From Allobosea sp035944375 (GTDB taxonomy: Bacteria; Pseudomonadota; Alphaproteobacteria; Rhizobiales; Beijerinckiaceae): a stretch of 64,000 nt of DNA. The stretch lies in assembly GCF_035944375.1 (NCBI RefSeq), contig NZ_DASZBE010000027.1. One strand, given 5' to 3'. The first letter of the stretch is position 1. Each line of letters begins with the position of its first letter. The notes under the pieces are model-generated. The model was given only the letters and a program-made list of their open reading frames with translations. It searched no databases and was not told the DNA's origin. Shown here one piece after another: positions 53,230 to 61,669 of this stretch. The position numbers and the translations under genes were made by a program.

Positions 53230-53916
53230 ATGTCACATATCGTCCGTCTCGCCACCTGCGCTGCGCTGCTCGCCGGCACGGCCCTGACCTCCGCCGGGGC
53301 CGCCGATCTGCCGTCCGCCAAGACGGCCCCGCTCGCGCCGGTCATTACGCAGTGGAGCCCGTGGATGATCCGCGGCCGCGCCCTCTTCGTCGTCCCGCAG
53401 GAAAGCGCCAAGCTCAAGCTCGGCGGCGCGCCGATCATCGGCGGCGATGTCGACATCTCGAATTCGGTCGTGCCCGAGCTCGACATCAGCTACTTCTTCA
53501 CCCGGAACATCGCCGTCGAGCTCATCCTCGGTGTCACCCCGCACAATGTGAAGGGCTCCGGAACGCTGGCCGGCGCGCGCATCGGCTCGGCCTGGCTGCT
53601 GCCGCCGACCCTGATGCTGCAGTATCACTTCACCGATCTCGGCGCCTTCAAGCCCTATGTCGGCGTCGGCGTGAACTACACCGTCTTCTTCAACGAGAAG
53701 GCCAAGGGTGGCTTCGCCAGCTTCGATCTGAAGGACAGCTTCGGCTTCGCCCTGCAGGCCGGCTTCGACTACATGATCGACCGTCACTGGGGCATCAACT
53801 TCGACGTCAAGAAGATCTTCCTCGAGCCCAAGGTCAAGGTCAACAACGGCCTGATCTCGGGCAAGGTCAAGATCGATCCCTGGCTGATCGGCGCCGGCGT
53901 CACCTATCGGTTCTGA
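53230..53916 (+). CDS. OmpW family outer membrane protein
   Basis: A 228-residue protein with a signal peptide (1-24, cleavage SAGA-ADLP). The eight-stranded beta-barrel includes PWMIRGRALFVVPQ, VVPELDISYFFTRNIAVELI, GSAWLLPPTLMLQYHF and ends WLIGAGVTYRF with the C-terminal Phe needed for outer membrane insertion. OmpW/AlkL proteins pass small hydrophobic compounds. Confidence 0.92.
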   Translation: MSHIVRLATCAALLAGTALTSAGAADLPSAKTAPLAPVITQWSPWMIRGRALFVVPQESAKLKLGGAPIIGGDVDISNSVVPELDISYFFTRNIAVELILGVTPHNVKGSGTLAGARIGSAWLLPPTLMLQYHFTDLGAFKPYVGVGVNYTVFFNEKAKGGFASFDLKDSFGFALQAGFDYMIDRHWGINFDVKKIFLEPKVKVNNGLISGKVKIDPWLIGAGVTYRF

Positions 53917-53960
53917 AATCCGCTCCCGTTCGGCTGGGGGGTCTCCGGGGGCTGGGGGAG

Positions 53961-53986
53961 GAAGGGAGCGGTTCGCCGCTCCCTTC
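53961..53986. terminator. Bidirectional terminator between ompW and lrp-type gene
   Basis: A perfect 11-bp stem GAAGGGAGCGG/CCGCTCCCTTC with a TTCG loop lies between convergent genes, and TTCGTTC follows. The stable tetraloop supports a termination role although the T-run is weak. Confidence 0.7.
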
Positions 53987-53997
53987 TTCGTTCGGCC

Positions 53998-54477
53998 TCA
54001 GCCTTCGGGCTGCACGAAACCGAGCGGGATCGCCGTGGTCGATTTCAGCTCCTCCATCGCGAACATCGAGGTCACGTCGTTGAGGTCGATGCGCGAGATC
54101 AGCTTCTTGTAGAGCGCGTCATAGGCCGCGATATCCGGCACGCAGGCCTTGAGCAGATAGTCGATCTCGCCGCTCATCCGGTAGAAGTCGACGATCTCGG
54201 GCAGGTCGCGCACCGCCGCATGGAAGCGCTCGAGCCATTCCATCGAATGCCGCGCCGTCTTCACCGCGATGAAGACCGTGACGCCCGCCTGCAGCTTGCT
54301 GCGGTCGAGCAGCGCCACGCGCTTGCGGATATAGCCGGCAGCCTCCAGCTTCTGCACCCGCCGCCAGCACGGCGTCGCGGACAATCCCACCGCCTCCGAC
54401 AATTCGGCCAGCGGCAGGCTCGCATCCTCCTGCAGGCAGGCGAGGATCCGCAGATCGAAGGCGTCGAGCTTGGCCAT
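53998..54477 (-). CDS. Lrp/AsnC family transcriptional regulator
   Basis: A 159-residue regulator with an N-terminal helix-turn-helix (residues 5-60: DAFDLRILACLQEDASLPLA, LSATPCWRRVQKLEAAGYI) and a C-terminal RAM ligand-binding domain (VTVFIAVKTARHSMEWLERF, FYRMSGEIDYLLKACVPD). It diverges from the cysteine dioxygenase at 54658 across 180 bases, so it probably controls that gene in response to cysteine or another amino acid. A frame to 54603 exists, but 54477 begins the domain. Confidence 0.93.
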   Translation of the reverse strand: MAKLDAFDLRILACLQEDASLPLAELSEAVGLSATPCWRRVQKLEAAGYIRKRVALLDRSKLQAGVTVFIAVKTARHSMEWLERFHAAVRDLPEIVDFYRMSGEIDYLLKACVPDIAAYDALYKKLISRIDLNDVTSMFAMEELKSTTAIPLGFVQPEG

Positions 54478-54657
54478 GGCACCCCGGGAATCGCAAAGGA
54501 ATCGCCCTGTCGGCACCTTGTCCGCAAAGCAATTCTCAATCTGATGCCATACGCGCCATTGTTTTCCAAGATCGCCGCGTTCGGCCGCAAGATAGCAAAC
54601 CATTTCCCCGCCCCGTCGCTATCCTGAGCAGGTGGACGGCACGACGGGAGTTGGCGG

Positions 54658-55179
54658 ATGCAGGGGTTCTTGAACGCGGAGCGGCGCGGCGCGGTTCTCG
54701 CCAGCCTGCGGAGCGATGAGGGCACGTGCTCGCGCGATTATCTCGCCGCCGCCCGCTCGGTCCTGCGCGAGCTCGTCGCGCTGCCCGACCTCGTCGCGCG
54801 CCTCCCGCTCGAGCGCAAGCCCGGCGGCTACACCCGCAATCTGCTGGCCGGCGACGAGTCGGTCAGCGTCTGGGCCATCGTCTGGGCCGCCGGTGCCACC
54901 ACCTGCATCCATGACCACCACTGTTCCTGCTGCTTCGGCGTCGTCAGCGGCACCGTCACCGAAACCTGGTATCGCGCCATCGACGCGCAGCGCGCCATCG
55001 CCACCGAGCAGCACGACCGCGAACCGGGCTATGTCGCCTGCATGCTGCCGACCGGCCCCAACATCCACCGCATGCGCAATCTCGGGACCGAAGACGCGAT
55101 CTCGATACACATCTACGGCTTCGACCACGAGACCCACGACTCCTCGATCGAGACGCAATACACCGCCGTCGAGGGCTGA
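54658..55179 (+). CDS. Cysteine dioxygenase family protein
   Basis: A 173-residue cupin of the type I cysteine dioxygenase family, which oxidises L-cysteine to cysteinesulfinate with non-heme iron. Iron ligands are His85, His87 and His137 (TCIHDHHCSCCFG; GPNIHRMRN). Cys92 and Tyr153 (SIHIYGF) align with the Cys93-Tyr157 crosslink pair of mammalian enzymes; many bacterial members have Gly at the Cys position. The divergent Lrp gene is the likely regulator. Confidence 0.9.
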   Translation: MQGFLNAERRGAVLASLRSDEGTCSRDYLAAARSVLRELVALPDLVARLPLERKPGGYTRNLLAGDESVSVWAIVWAAGATTCIHDHHCSCCFGVVSGTVTETWYRAIDAQRAIATEQHDREPGYVACMLPTGPNIHRMRNLGTEDAISIHIYGFDHETHDSSIETQYTAVEG

Positions 55180-55199
55180 GGTTTCGTCGAAACAACCTC

Positions 55200-55320
55200 A
55201 GCCCTCATCCTGAGGAGCCATTTCGCCAGAAATGGCGTCTCGAAGGATGCTGCAGGAGGCTCCCGAACGGCTGGAGCATCCTTCGAGACGCCGCTGACGC
55301 GGCTCCTCAGGATAAGGGCT
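55200..55320. repeat. Nested REP-like palindrome, family D
   Basis: The outer arms AGCCCTCATCCTGAGGAGCC (55200-55219) and the near-complement at 55301-55320 differ at one base. The inner arms GGCGTCTCGAAGGATGCT (55234-55251) and its exact complement (55275-55292) form a second stem. A third small hairpin TTTCGCCAGAAA lies in between. This repeat type, with CTCATCCTGAGGAGC, is common in this order. Confidence 0.85.
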
Positions 55321-55423
55321 TCGGAGCTGATCGCCTTGGCGTCCCACCGGGGACAAGCCGCCCCGCCAATCCCCGCTCTCCTGCTCCCGGCGATGATGGC
55401 CCCTCGTCAAGAGGGAGCCAGCC

Positions 55424-56008
55424 ATGTCGATGCGAGGATCGAGCGCAACCGCAGCGCCGGTGCAGCCCGCAGCCCTGTCCGTCACCACGGAGCGCCTGCT
55501 GCGCCTCGCCCCCGCCGGCCGGCGCGCGATCGTCGAGGGCATCGCTGTCGATTTCGACAGGCTGGCGGCCGCCGCCGGTCTCACCACGCGCCTGCGGCTC
55601 TGTCATCTGCTGGCCCAGGCTGCCCATGAGACGGACCGATTCCGGACGCTGGAGGAATATGGCGGCCCGGCCTATTTCGCCCGCTATGACGGCCGCCGCG
55701 ATCTCGGCAACACGCAGGCCGGCGACGGCGCGCGCTATCATGGCCGTGGCATCTTCCAGCTCACCGGCCGCGCCAATTACCGCCGCTACGGCGCCCTGAT
55801 CGGCCTCGATCTCGAGGCCGCGCCCGAACGGGCGAAGGAGCCGGCGGTCTCGCTGTCCATCGCCTTCGCCTATTGGCGCGACCGCGGCTGCAACCAAGCC
55901 GCCGATGCCGACGACGTCGTCGCCGTGACCCGCCTGATCAATGGCGGGCGCAACGGGCTGGCGCAGCGCGCGCAGTGGCTGGCGCTGGCCAAGACGATCT
56001 GGGTTTGA
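55424..56008 (+). CDS. Glycoside hydrolase family 19 (chitinase/endolysin-like)
   Basis: A 194-residue enzyme without signal peptide. The family 19 catalytic glutamates lie in LLAQAAHETDRFRTLEEYGG (Glu69 and Glu77/78), followed by the signature YHGRGIFQLTGRANYRRYG and ending with NGGRNGLAQRAQWLA. The small single-domain size suggests an endolysin acting on peptidoglycan or chitin fragments rather than a secreted chitinase. GAGGGAG precedes the ATG. It sits between two REP elements, so it may have been acquired. Confidence 0.88.
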   Translation: MSMRGSSATAAPVQPAALSVTTERLLRLAPAGRRAIVEGIAVDFDRLAAAAGLTTRLRLCHLLAQAAHETDRFRTLEEYGGPAYFARYDGRRDLGNTQAGDGARYHGRGIFQLTGRANYRRYGALIGLDLEAAPERAKEPAVSLSIAFAYWRDRGCNQAADADDVVAVTRLINGGRNGLAQRAQWLALAKTIWV

Positions 56009-56011
56009 AAT

Positions 56012-56111
56012 GCACGTCATTCTCGGGCGAAGCGAAGCGCAGACCCGGGAATCTCACGACCCGTTCCCTCTGGTTTCCGAGATGGTCGGGTCAAGCCCGA
56101 CCATGACGTGC
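56012..56111. repeat. REP-like palindromic element, family E
   Basis: GCACGTCAT (56012-56020) pairs with ATGACGTGC (56103-56111); an internal hairpin GGTCGGG/CCCGACC lies near the right end, and AGACCCGGGAATCT is in the middle. It starts 4 bases after the GH19 stop and could act as a transcription end. Confidence 0.78.
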
Positions 56112-56123
56112 CGGCCGGGTACT

Positions 56124-57278
56124 TCAGCCGTGCCCGGCCTTCAGCGCCTGGTCGAGATCGGCGTAGAGGTCCTCGAGATCCTCGATGCCGGTCGAGAGGC
56201 GTAGCAGGTCCGGCGGGCAGGGTGAGCCCGCGCCCTCGATCGAGGCGCGGTGCTCGATCAGGCTCTCGACGCCGCCGAGCGAGGTCGCGCGCTTGTAGAG
56301 TTCGACATGCGCGGCCGCCTTCACCGCCGCCGCCTCGCCGCCGACCACCTGCACCGAGAGCATGTAGCCGAAGCCGCCTTCCATCTGGCGTGCGGCGATG
56401 TCGTGGCCGGGATGCTGCGGCAGGCCGGGATAGAGCACGCGCGCCACCAGCGGATGGGCCGAGAGCTTCTGCGCCAGCGCCATCGCCGAGGCGCTCTGGC
56501 GCTCCTGCCGGACATGCAGTGTGCGCATGCCGCGCATCAGCAGATAGGCCTCGAACGGCCCGAGGATGCCGCCCTGGCCCTTGCGGACGGTCTTGATGCG
56601 GTTCCAGAACTCGTCGTCCTCGCGGGCGCAGAGCGCGCCGGCGACCACGTCGGAATGGCCGTTCAGCACCTTGGTCGCGGCATGCATGACGATGTCGGCG
56701 CCGAGCTGCAGCGGGCGCGTATGCACCGGCGAGGCGCAGGTCGAATCGACCGCGAGCTTGGCGCCGGCCTTGTGCGCGATCTCGGCGGCGCCCGCGATGT
56801 CGGTGATCGTCCAGAGCGGGTTCGACGGCGTCTCGGCCCAGACCAGCTTGGTCCGGCCAGGCTTCACGGCGGCGGCCAGCGCGGCGAGATCGTCGGTCTC
56901 GACGAAGTCGATGACGAGGCCCCAGCGGGTCGCTTCCGTCAAAAGCCAGGAGCGCAGCGCCCAGTACATCACCTTGGAGGCCACGACATGGTCACCCGGC
57001 GAGAGCGCCTGGAAGACGGCCGTCGCCGCCGCCATCCCCGAGCCGAACAGCAGCGCTCCGGCCTTGGCCTGCTCCAGCATGGCGAGCACGCTCTCGGCCT
57101 CGCGCGTGGTCTCGTTGTCGGGCCGGCCATAGATGAAGCCGCCGGAATAGCCGTTGTCCTCGTCGCGGATATAGGTCGTCGAGACATGGATCGGCGGCAC
57201 CACGCCCTTGGTCAGCGGGTCGATCTTGCCCATGGCCTGCGCGGCGAGGGAGCGGGGGTGGAAAGAGCGCTTCGGCAT
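56124..57278 (-). CDS. Cys/Met metabolism PLP-dependent enzyme (trans-sulfuration family)
   Basis: A 384-residue enzyme of the cystathionine gamma-synthase/beta-lyase family. The N-terminus VVPPIHVSTTYIRDED, YGRPDNETTREAESVLAMLE, LFGSGMAAATAVFQAL and the PLP lysine in HAATKVLNGHSDVVAG are typical. The C-terminus SLGGVESLIEHRASI ... LLRLSTGIEDLEDLYADL matches. Specificity between gamma-synthase, beta-lyase and sulfhydrylase cannot be resolved by eye. It lies close to cysteine dioxygenase, consistent with sulfur amino-acid metabolism. Confidence 0.91.
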   Translation of the reverse strand: MPKRSFHPRSLAAQAMGKIDPLTKGVVPPIHVSTTYIRDEDNGYSGGFIYGRPDNETTREAESVLAMLEQAKAGALLFGSGMAAATAVFQALSPGDHVVASKVMYWALRSWLLTEATRWGLVIDFVETDDLAALAAAVKPGRTKLVWAETPSNPLWTITDIAGAAEIAHKAGAKLAVDSTCASPVHTRPLQLGADIVMHAATKVLNGHSDVVAGALCAREDDEFWNRIKTVRKGQGGILGPFEAYLLMRGMRTLHVRQERQSASAMALAQKLSAHPLVARVLYPGLPQHPGHDIAARQMEGGFGYMLSVQVVGGEAAAVKAAAHVELYKRATSLGGVESLIEHRASIEGAGSPCPPDLLRLSTGIEDLEDLYADLDQALKAGHG

Positions 57279-57390
57279 GACGATCCGCGAAAGTTCCAGG
57301 AGGGACTAAAGACGCATCTGGCGCAGGCGAGGGGCGCGGCGCAAGTGCCGCGACCTTGCCAGGAACGCAGGACGCCTCCATGTCACGATC

Positions 57391-57900
57391 ATGAGCATGT
57401 CACCATCATCGCCCGCGGCCGCCCCGCGCCCGTTCTGGATCGACGCGCTGATCGCGGTCCTGCCCGTCGTCGCCGTCTCCGTGCTCGGCAACGCCGTCAC
57501 CATCCCGCAGGTGCTGACCTGGTATCCGACGATCGCCAAGCCACCCTTCAACCCGCCCAACTGGGTGTTCGGCCCGGTCTGGACGACTTTGTTCGCGCTG
57601 ATGGCCTATGGCGTCTGGCGCATTCTGAGGGCACCGGCGGGCACGCCCGGCAAGCCGCAGGCGCTCATCGCCTACCACGTCCAGCTCGCGCTCAACCTCG
57701 CCTGGTCCTGCGTCTTCTTCGGGCTAAACAGCCCGCTCGGCGGTCTGCTGGTGATCCTGCCCTTCCTGGCGATGATCCTCGTCACGATCGCGCTGTTTGG
57801 TCGCGTCGACCGTCTCGCCGCGAATCTGCAGTGGCCCTATGTCGCCTGGGTCTCCTTCGCGATGCTGCTCAACGTCTCGATCTGGTGGCTGAACCGCTGA
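57391..57900 (+). CDS. tspO: TspO/MBR family protein
   Basis: A 169-residue membrane protein with five helices. Family motifs are WYPTIAKPPFNPPNWVFGPVWTTL (here split as PPFNPPNWVFGPVW), the second helix LFALMAYGVWR, and the cholesterol-type end LQWPYVAWVSFAMLLNVSIW. TspO binds tetrapyrroles and steroids and acts in stress and photosynthesis regulation. It has an extended N-terminus of about 15 residues. It faces away from the trans-sulfuration gene. Confidence 0.92.
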   Translation: MSMSPSSPAAAPRPFWIDALIAVLPVVAVSVLGNAVTIPQVLTWYPTIAKPPFNPPNWVFGPVWTTLFALMAYGVWRILRAPAGTPGKPQALIAYHVQLALNLAWSCVFFGLNSPLGGLLVILPFLAMILVTIALFGRVDRLAANLQWPYVAWVSFAMLLNVSIWWLNR

Positions 57901-57907
57901 AGGCCGA

Positions 57908-58282
57908 TCAACCGATCGAGCGCTCGATCACGTTCAGCACGGCGGTGCGCAACTCGGCGATGGTGAAGGGCTTGGTCATCACCTCGGAGACGATCGCGTC
58001 GAGGCTGCGCGCCCGCTCGCGCTGCTCTGCATAGCCCGTCATCAGCATGATCGGCAGGTCCGGAAAGGCCTGCTTGGCGGCGAGCGCCAGCGCGATCCCG
58101 TCCATCAGCGGCATGCGGATGTCGGTCAGCAGCAGGTCGAAATGCCCCCGCTCCGCCATCAGCGTGTCGAGCGCCTCGGCGCCGTCGGCCGCCGTCAGGC
58201 AGGAATGGCCGTCCATGGTCAGGCCGCGGGCCACCAGCGTCCGCAGCGGCTCCTCGTCATCGACCACTAGAATGCGCGACAT
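57908..58282 (-). CDS. cpdR: CpdR-like single-domain response regulator
   Basis: A 124-residue receiver with acidic pair VVDDEE, phospho-acceptor Asp54 (LLTDIRMPLMDG), Thr in LMTGYAEQ and Lys in VMTKPF. CpdR switches ClpXP adaptor function during the cell cycle in alphaproteobacteria, with CckA-ChpT as phosphodonor. The gene is 4 bases from the hpt stop; this order with hpt and ftsE nearby is conserved in the order. Confidence 0.88.
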   Translation of the reverse strand: MSRILVVDDEEPLRTLVARGLTMDGHSCLTAADGAEALDTLMAERGHFDLLLTDIRMPLMDGIALALAAKQAFPDLPIMLMTGYAEQRERARSLDAIVSEVMTKPFTIAELRTAVLNVIERSIG

Positions 58283-58285
58283 GGC

Positions 58286-58846
58286 TCAGATCCCCGGCAG
58301 ACCGGCCTGGTCGGCGGTCTCGATGACGCCGACGAAAGGCAATTGCCGGTAGGAATGGGCAACATCCATGCCATAGCCGACGACGAAATAATCGGGGCAT
58401 TCGAAGCCGACATAGTCGGCGACGATGTTGACCGCGCGCTTGCCCGGCTTCTCCAGCAGCACGACGGAGGAAACCTTGGCGGCGCCGCGCGCCGCCAGCA
58501 GATCCTTGGCGAAGGCGAGCGTTCGGCCCGATTCCAGGATGTCGTCGACGAGCAGGACCTCGCGTCCGCGCACGTCGCTCTGCACGTCCCTGAGAATCTC
58601 GACCTGGCCGGAGGAGACGGTGGCGGCGCGGTAGCTCGACAGATGCACGAACTCGACCTGCGGCGCCATGCCGACGCGGTGCATCGCGCGGATCAGATCG
58701 GCCACGAACATGAAGCTGCCCTTCAGGACGGCGACGACGAGCAGATCGGCCGGCGCGGTGGCGGCGATAGCCTCGGCCATCTCCTCGTTGCGGCGGGCGA
58801 TCGTCGCCTCGTCGTAAAGCACCCTGATGCGCCGTGGCTCCGACAT
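58286..58846 (-). CDS. hpt: Hypoxanthine phosphoribosyltransferase
   Basis: A 186-residue purine-salvage enzyme converting hypoxanthine or guanine and PRPP to the monophosphate. The PRPP loop is VLLVDDILESGRTLAFAKDLL, with the VAVLKGSFMFVADLIR beta-strand and the base-binding end VGYGMDVAHSYRQLPFVGVI. Start 58846 has GAGAGGA upstream; a longer start at 58867 is possible. Upstream of cpdR on the same strand. Confidence 0.93.
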   Translation of the reverse strand: MSEPRRIRVLYDEATIARRNEEMAEAIAATAPADLLVVAVLKGSFMFVADLIRAMHRVGMAPQVEFVHLSSYRAATVSSGQVEILRDVQSDVRGREVLLVDDILESGRTLAFAKDLLAARGAAKVSSVVLLEKPGKRAVNIVADYVGFECPDYFVVGYGMDVAHSYRQLPFVGVIETADQAGLPGI

Positions 58847-58984
58847 GGTGTGGTCATCCTCTCGCATCGCGGCAGCGCACCGAGAGGCAGGCTCCTGCGG
58901 ACGCGTTTCGTGGGGTCTGTCGTCAGAGGTTTAGAGCGACCGGCGCTGGCTGAACAGGCCCCCTCGCGGAAAGCCGCCCGGGGC

Positions 58985-59764
58985 TCAGCGGCGGGGTTCG
59001 CCGGGGTCGGCCGAGGTGGAGGAGGCGAAGCGCACGAGGACGGACTGTCCCGCCGCGGGCGGCGCCGCCAGCCGTGCCCGAAACCGGATCAGCTCGGCGG
59101 GCTCGAGCTCCTGTCGGGGCGGATCCGTCTTCCAGCTGTAAAGCGTCTGCCCCGCGGCGTCCTTGACCGCGACTTCGATCGGCGGAACGCGGGTCTGGCT
59201 CTTGGTGATGTTGGTGACATCGCCTTCGACGACGAGGAAGCGGCCCGTCGCGTCCTCGACCAGTCCGCTCTCCACGGCCCCGAGTTTCAGCCCGTGAACA
59301 TTGATGGGATAGCCGAGCATCTCGAACACGCCCGCCAGTTGCGGCGCGATCCGGGAGGCGAGCGTGCGCTGCCAGACCAACCCACCCAGCAGGACCAGCC
59401 CGACGACGGACAACGACGTAGCCAGGACGACGGGACTATACGCCTTCTTATGGGCTTTGGGCCGCGGCTTGCGGGCCGTCTTGGGACCGCTGCGCTTGCG
59501 CGGCTCGGATGCAGCGACAACGTCCTCGCTATCGCCCTCGGCGACCTGAGCCGAGACCTGGGCCGCGATCGCCGCGGCCTGTTCGAGCTCCTCGTTCAGC
59601 AGCGCCTGCGTCTCTTCGGCGCTGGGCACCGCGGGCAGTTCGGGCTCGGGGGCGACATGCCACAGCGTCTGGCAGCTCGCGCAGCGCACCTTGCGGCCGT
59701 CGGGGCCGAGCTTGGCGCCGTCGAGTTCGTAGCGGCTGGCGCAGGAGGGGCAGACGATCAGCAT
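58985..59764 (-). CDS. MJ0042-type zinc-ribbon protein with one membrane helix
   Basis: A 259-residue protein. An N-terminal zinc ribbon with CPSCASRYELDG and VRCASCQTLWHV (CxxC-x19-CxxC), an acidic then basic linker (to about 125), one helix (YSPVVLATSLSVVGLVLLGG), and a C-terminal DUF3426-like beta-domain (FLVVEGDVTNITKSQTRVPP). The placement opposite ftsE is conserved in Hyphomicrobiales. Function unknown; start 59764 marks the zinc ribbon. Confidence 0.87.
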   Translation of the reverse strand: MLIVCPSCASRYELDGAKLGPDGRKVRCASCQTLWHVAPEPELPAVPSAEETQALLNEELEQAAAIAAQVSAQVAEGDSEDVVAASEPRKRSGPKTARKPRPKAHKKAYSPVVLATSLSVVGLVLLGGLVWQRTLASRIAPQLAGVFEMLGYPINVHGLKLGAVESGLVEDATGRFLVVEGDVTNITKSQTRVPPIEVAVKDAAGQTLYSWKTDPPRQELEPAELIRFRARLAAPPAAGQSVLVRFASSTSADPGEPRR

Positions 59765-59963
59765 GGTGGCGGCCGGCGGTTCCCGTTCGGTGCGGTTCGA
59801 GCCTTGCGCCCGCCATCGGGGCGCGCCTCTCATTGGCGACCGCGATGGTTAACGTCGCGTGAAGAACTTCGCGCCATGCTCGTCGGGACGGTTCTCCGCG
59901 CCACCGGCAACGGGTGTAGGATCGCTCGCGAAGATTCGCAGTTGGCCTTGGGGAAGCAGGCAT

Positions 59964-60623
59964 TTGGTTCGGTTCGAGAATGTCGGCCTGCGATACGGCA
60001 TGGGCCCGGAGGTGCTGAAGGACATCAACTTCAGCATCGAGCCGCGCTCGTTCCAGTATCTCACCGGCCCATCGGGGGCCGGCAAGACGACGCTGATGCG
60101 CCTCGTGCTGATGGCGCTGCAGCCGACCCGCGGCCTCGTGCATCTCTTCGGACAGGACGTCTCGCGGCTCGATGCCGGGACGCTGACCGCCTTCCGGCGC
60201 CGCATGGGCGTGGTCTTTCAGGATTTCCGCCTGCTCGACCATCTCACCCTCTATGAGAACGTCGCGCTGCCGCTGCGCGTGCTCGGCAAGGAGGAGGCGA
60301 GCTACCGCGCCGAGGTTGTCGAACTGCTGCGCTGGGTCGGGCTCGGCGAGCGCATGCACGCCGTCCCGCCCGTGCTCTCCGGCGGCGAGAAGCAGCGTGC
60401 GGCGATCGCGCGCGCCCTGATCGGCCGCCCGGAACTGGTGCTGGCGGACGAGCCGACGGGTAATGTCGATCCCGCGCTCGGGCGGCGGCTGCTGCGGCTT
60501 TTCATGGAGCTGCAGTCGCTCGGCACCGCCGTGGTGATCGCGACCCACGATCTCGGCCTGATGGAACTCTACGACGCGCCGCGCCTGGTCCTCGCCGACG
60601 GACATCTGCACGTCGATGCCTGA
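59964..60623 (+). CDS. ftsE: Cell division ATP-binding protein FtsE
   Basis: A 219-residue ABC ATPase with Walker A GPSGAGKTTL, Q-loop VVFQDFRLLDHL, signature LSGGEKQRAAIARAL, Walker B VLADEPTGNVDP and H-loop ATHDLGLME. The start is TTG at 59964 (M-VRFENVGLRYG), chosen because homologues begin there and AGG precedes; no ATG is near. FtsE with FtsX activates periplasmic amidases at the septum. The ftsX start overlaps by 8 bases. Confidence 0.94.
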   Translation: MVRFENVGLRYGMGPEVLKDINFSIEPRSFQYLTGPSGAGKTTLMRLVLMALQPTRGLVHLFGQDVSRLDAGTLTAFRRRMGVVFQDFRLLDHLTLYENVALPLRVLGKEEASYRAEVVELLRWVGLGERMHAVPPVLSGGEKQRAAIARALIGRPELVLADEPTGNVDPALGRRLLRLFMELQSLGTAVVIATHDLGLMELYDAPRLVLADGHLHVDA

Positions 60624-61581
60624 CGCCGCCCATGATCTCGAGCGCGACGAGCGGCCGCTGCCGAGCAATCTGCGGCGCGACCAGCCGCTGGTGCCGATCG
60701 ACAATGTCGCGGGCCGGGCACTGATGGCCGTGATCGCGATCCTGACCTTTCTGGCAGCGCTGAGCGCCGGTGCCGCCGTGCTCGCCGCGCGCGCCTCGGA
60801 GCAGTGGCGCGGCGCCGTCGCCAACGAGATGACGATCCAGATCCGCCCCGATTCGCGCCGCGACATCGAGGCCGACATCGCCCGCGCCGCGACGATGGCG
60901 CGCGCCGTTCCCGGCATCACCGCCGTGCAGCCGGTGCCGCGCAGCGAATCGGACAAGCTGCTGGAGCCCTGGCTCGGCACCGGGCTGGACCTGGTCGAGC
61001 TGCCCGTGCCGCGGCTGATCGTGCTGAAGCTGCAATCGGGCGCCGGCCCGGATCTTGCTGCCTTCCGCGAGGCGCTGCGGCGCGAGGTTCCCACCGCGAT
61101 CCTCGACGACCACCGCCTCTGGATCCGCAGGCTCTCGACGATGGCGAGCACGATCATCCTCTCGGGCGCGGCCGTCGTCCTCCTCGTCCTGGCCGCCGCA
61201 GCCCTGGCGGTGGCCTTCGCCACCCGCGGCGCCATGGCCGGCAGCCGCGACAGCGTCGAGGTGCTCCATCTGGTCGGCGCCGACGACGATTTCATCGCGC
61301 GGGAGTTCCAGAGCCGCTTCGTGAGGCTGGGCCTGCGCGGCGGCACCATCGGAGGCATCGCCGCCATTCTCGTGATCGCTCTGCTCGGCTTCCTCTCGTC
61401 GCGCCTCAGCGCCGCGCCCGAGGCCGAGCAGTTGCAGGCGATGTTCGGCGCCTTCGAGATCGGCTGGGCCGGCTATGGCGCGGTCATCCTCGTCGCCATG
61501 GTCGTCGCGGCGATCTCCGGCCTCGTCTCGCGCATCACCGTCCGGCACCACCTGCGCGCCCTGGCCGGAGGCGCACCATGA
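60616..61581 (+). CDS. ftsX: Cell division protein FtsX
   Basis: A 321-residue membrane protein: cytoplasmic N-terminus (1-30), first helix (GRALMAVIAILTFLAALSAG), periplasmic domain (NEMTIQIRPDSRRDIEADIA), and three C-terminal helices ending before VRHHLRALAGG. This is FtsX topology. It recruits and activates peptidoglycan hydrolases with FtsE. The gene is translationally coupled to ftsE. Confidence 0.92.
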   Translation: MPDAAHDLERDERPLPSNLRRDQPLVPIDNVAGRALMAVIAILTFLAALSAGAAVLAARASEQWRGAVANEMTIQIRPDSRRDIEADIARAATMARAVPGITAVQPVPRSESDKLLEPWLGTGLDLVELPVPRLIVLKLQSGAGPDLAAFREALRREVPTAILDDHRLWIRRLSTMASTIILSGAAVVLLVLAAAALAVAFATRGAMAGSRDSVEVLHLVGADDDFIAREFQSRFVRLGLRGGTIGGIAAILVIALLGFLSSRLSAAPEAEQLQAMFGAFEIGWAGYGAVILVAMVVAAISGLVSRITVRHHLRALAGGAP

Positions 61582-61669
61582 GCTGCGTCCGGGGTGACGA
61601 GGGGGTGGGCCGGGCCGGGCGAGCCCCTGCCGCTCTTATGCCAGATTGCCGCGCTAGCCTGGAGGCAGG

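Noticed and set aside
58343..60256. A 637-codon plus-strand frame over hpt, the MJ0042 gene and ftsE
   Set aside because: It covers three recognised genes in other frames and has no recognisable motif; high GC produces such long frames.
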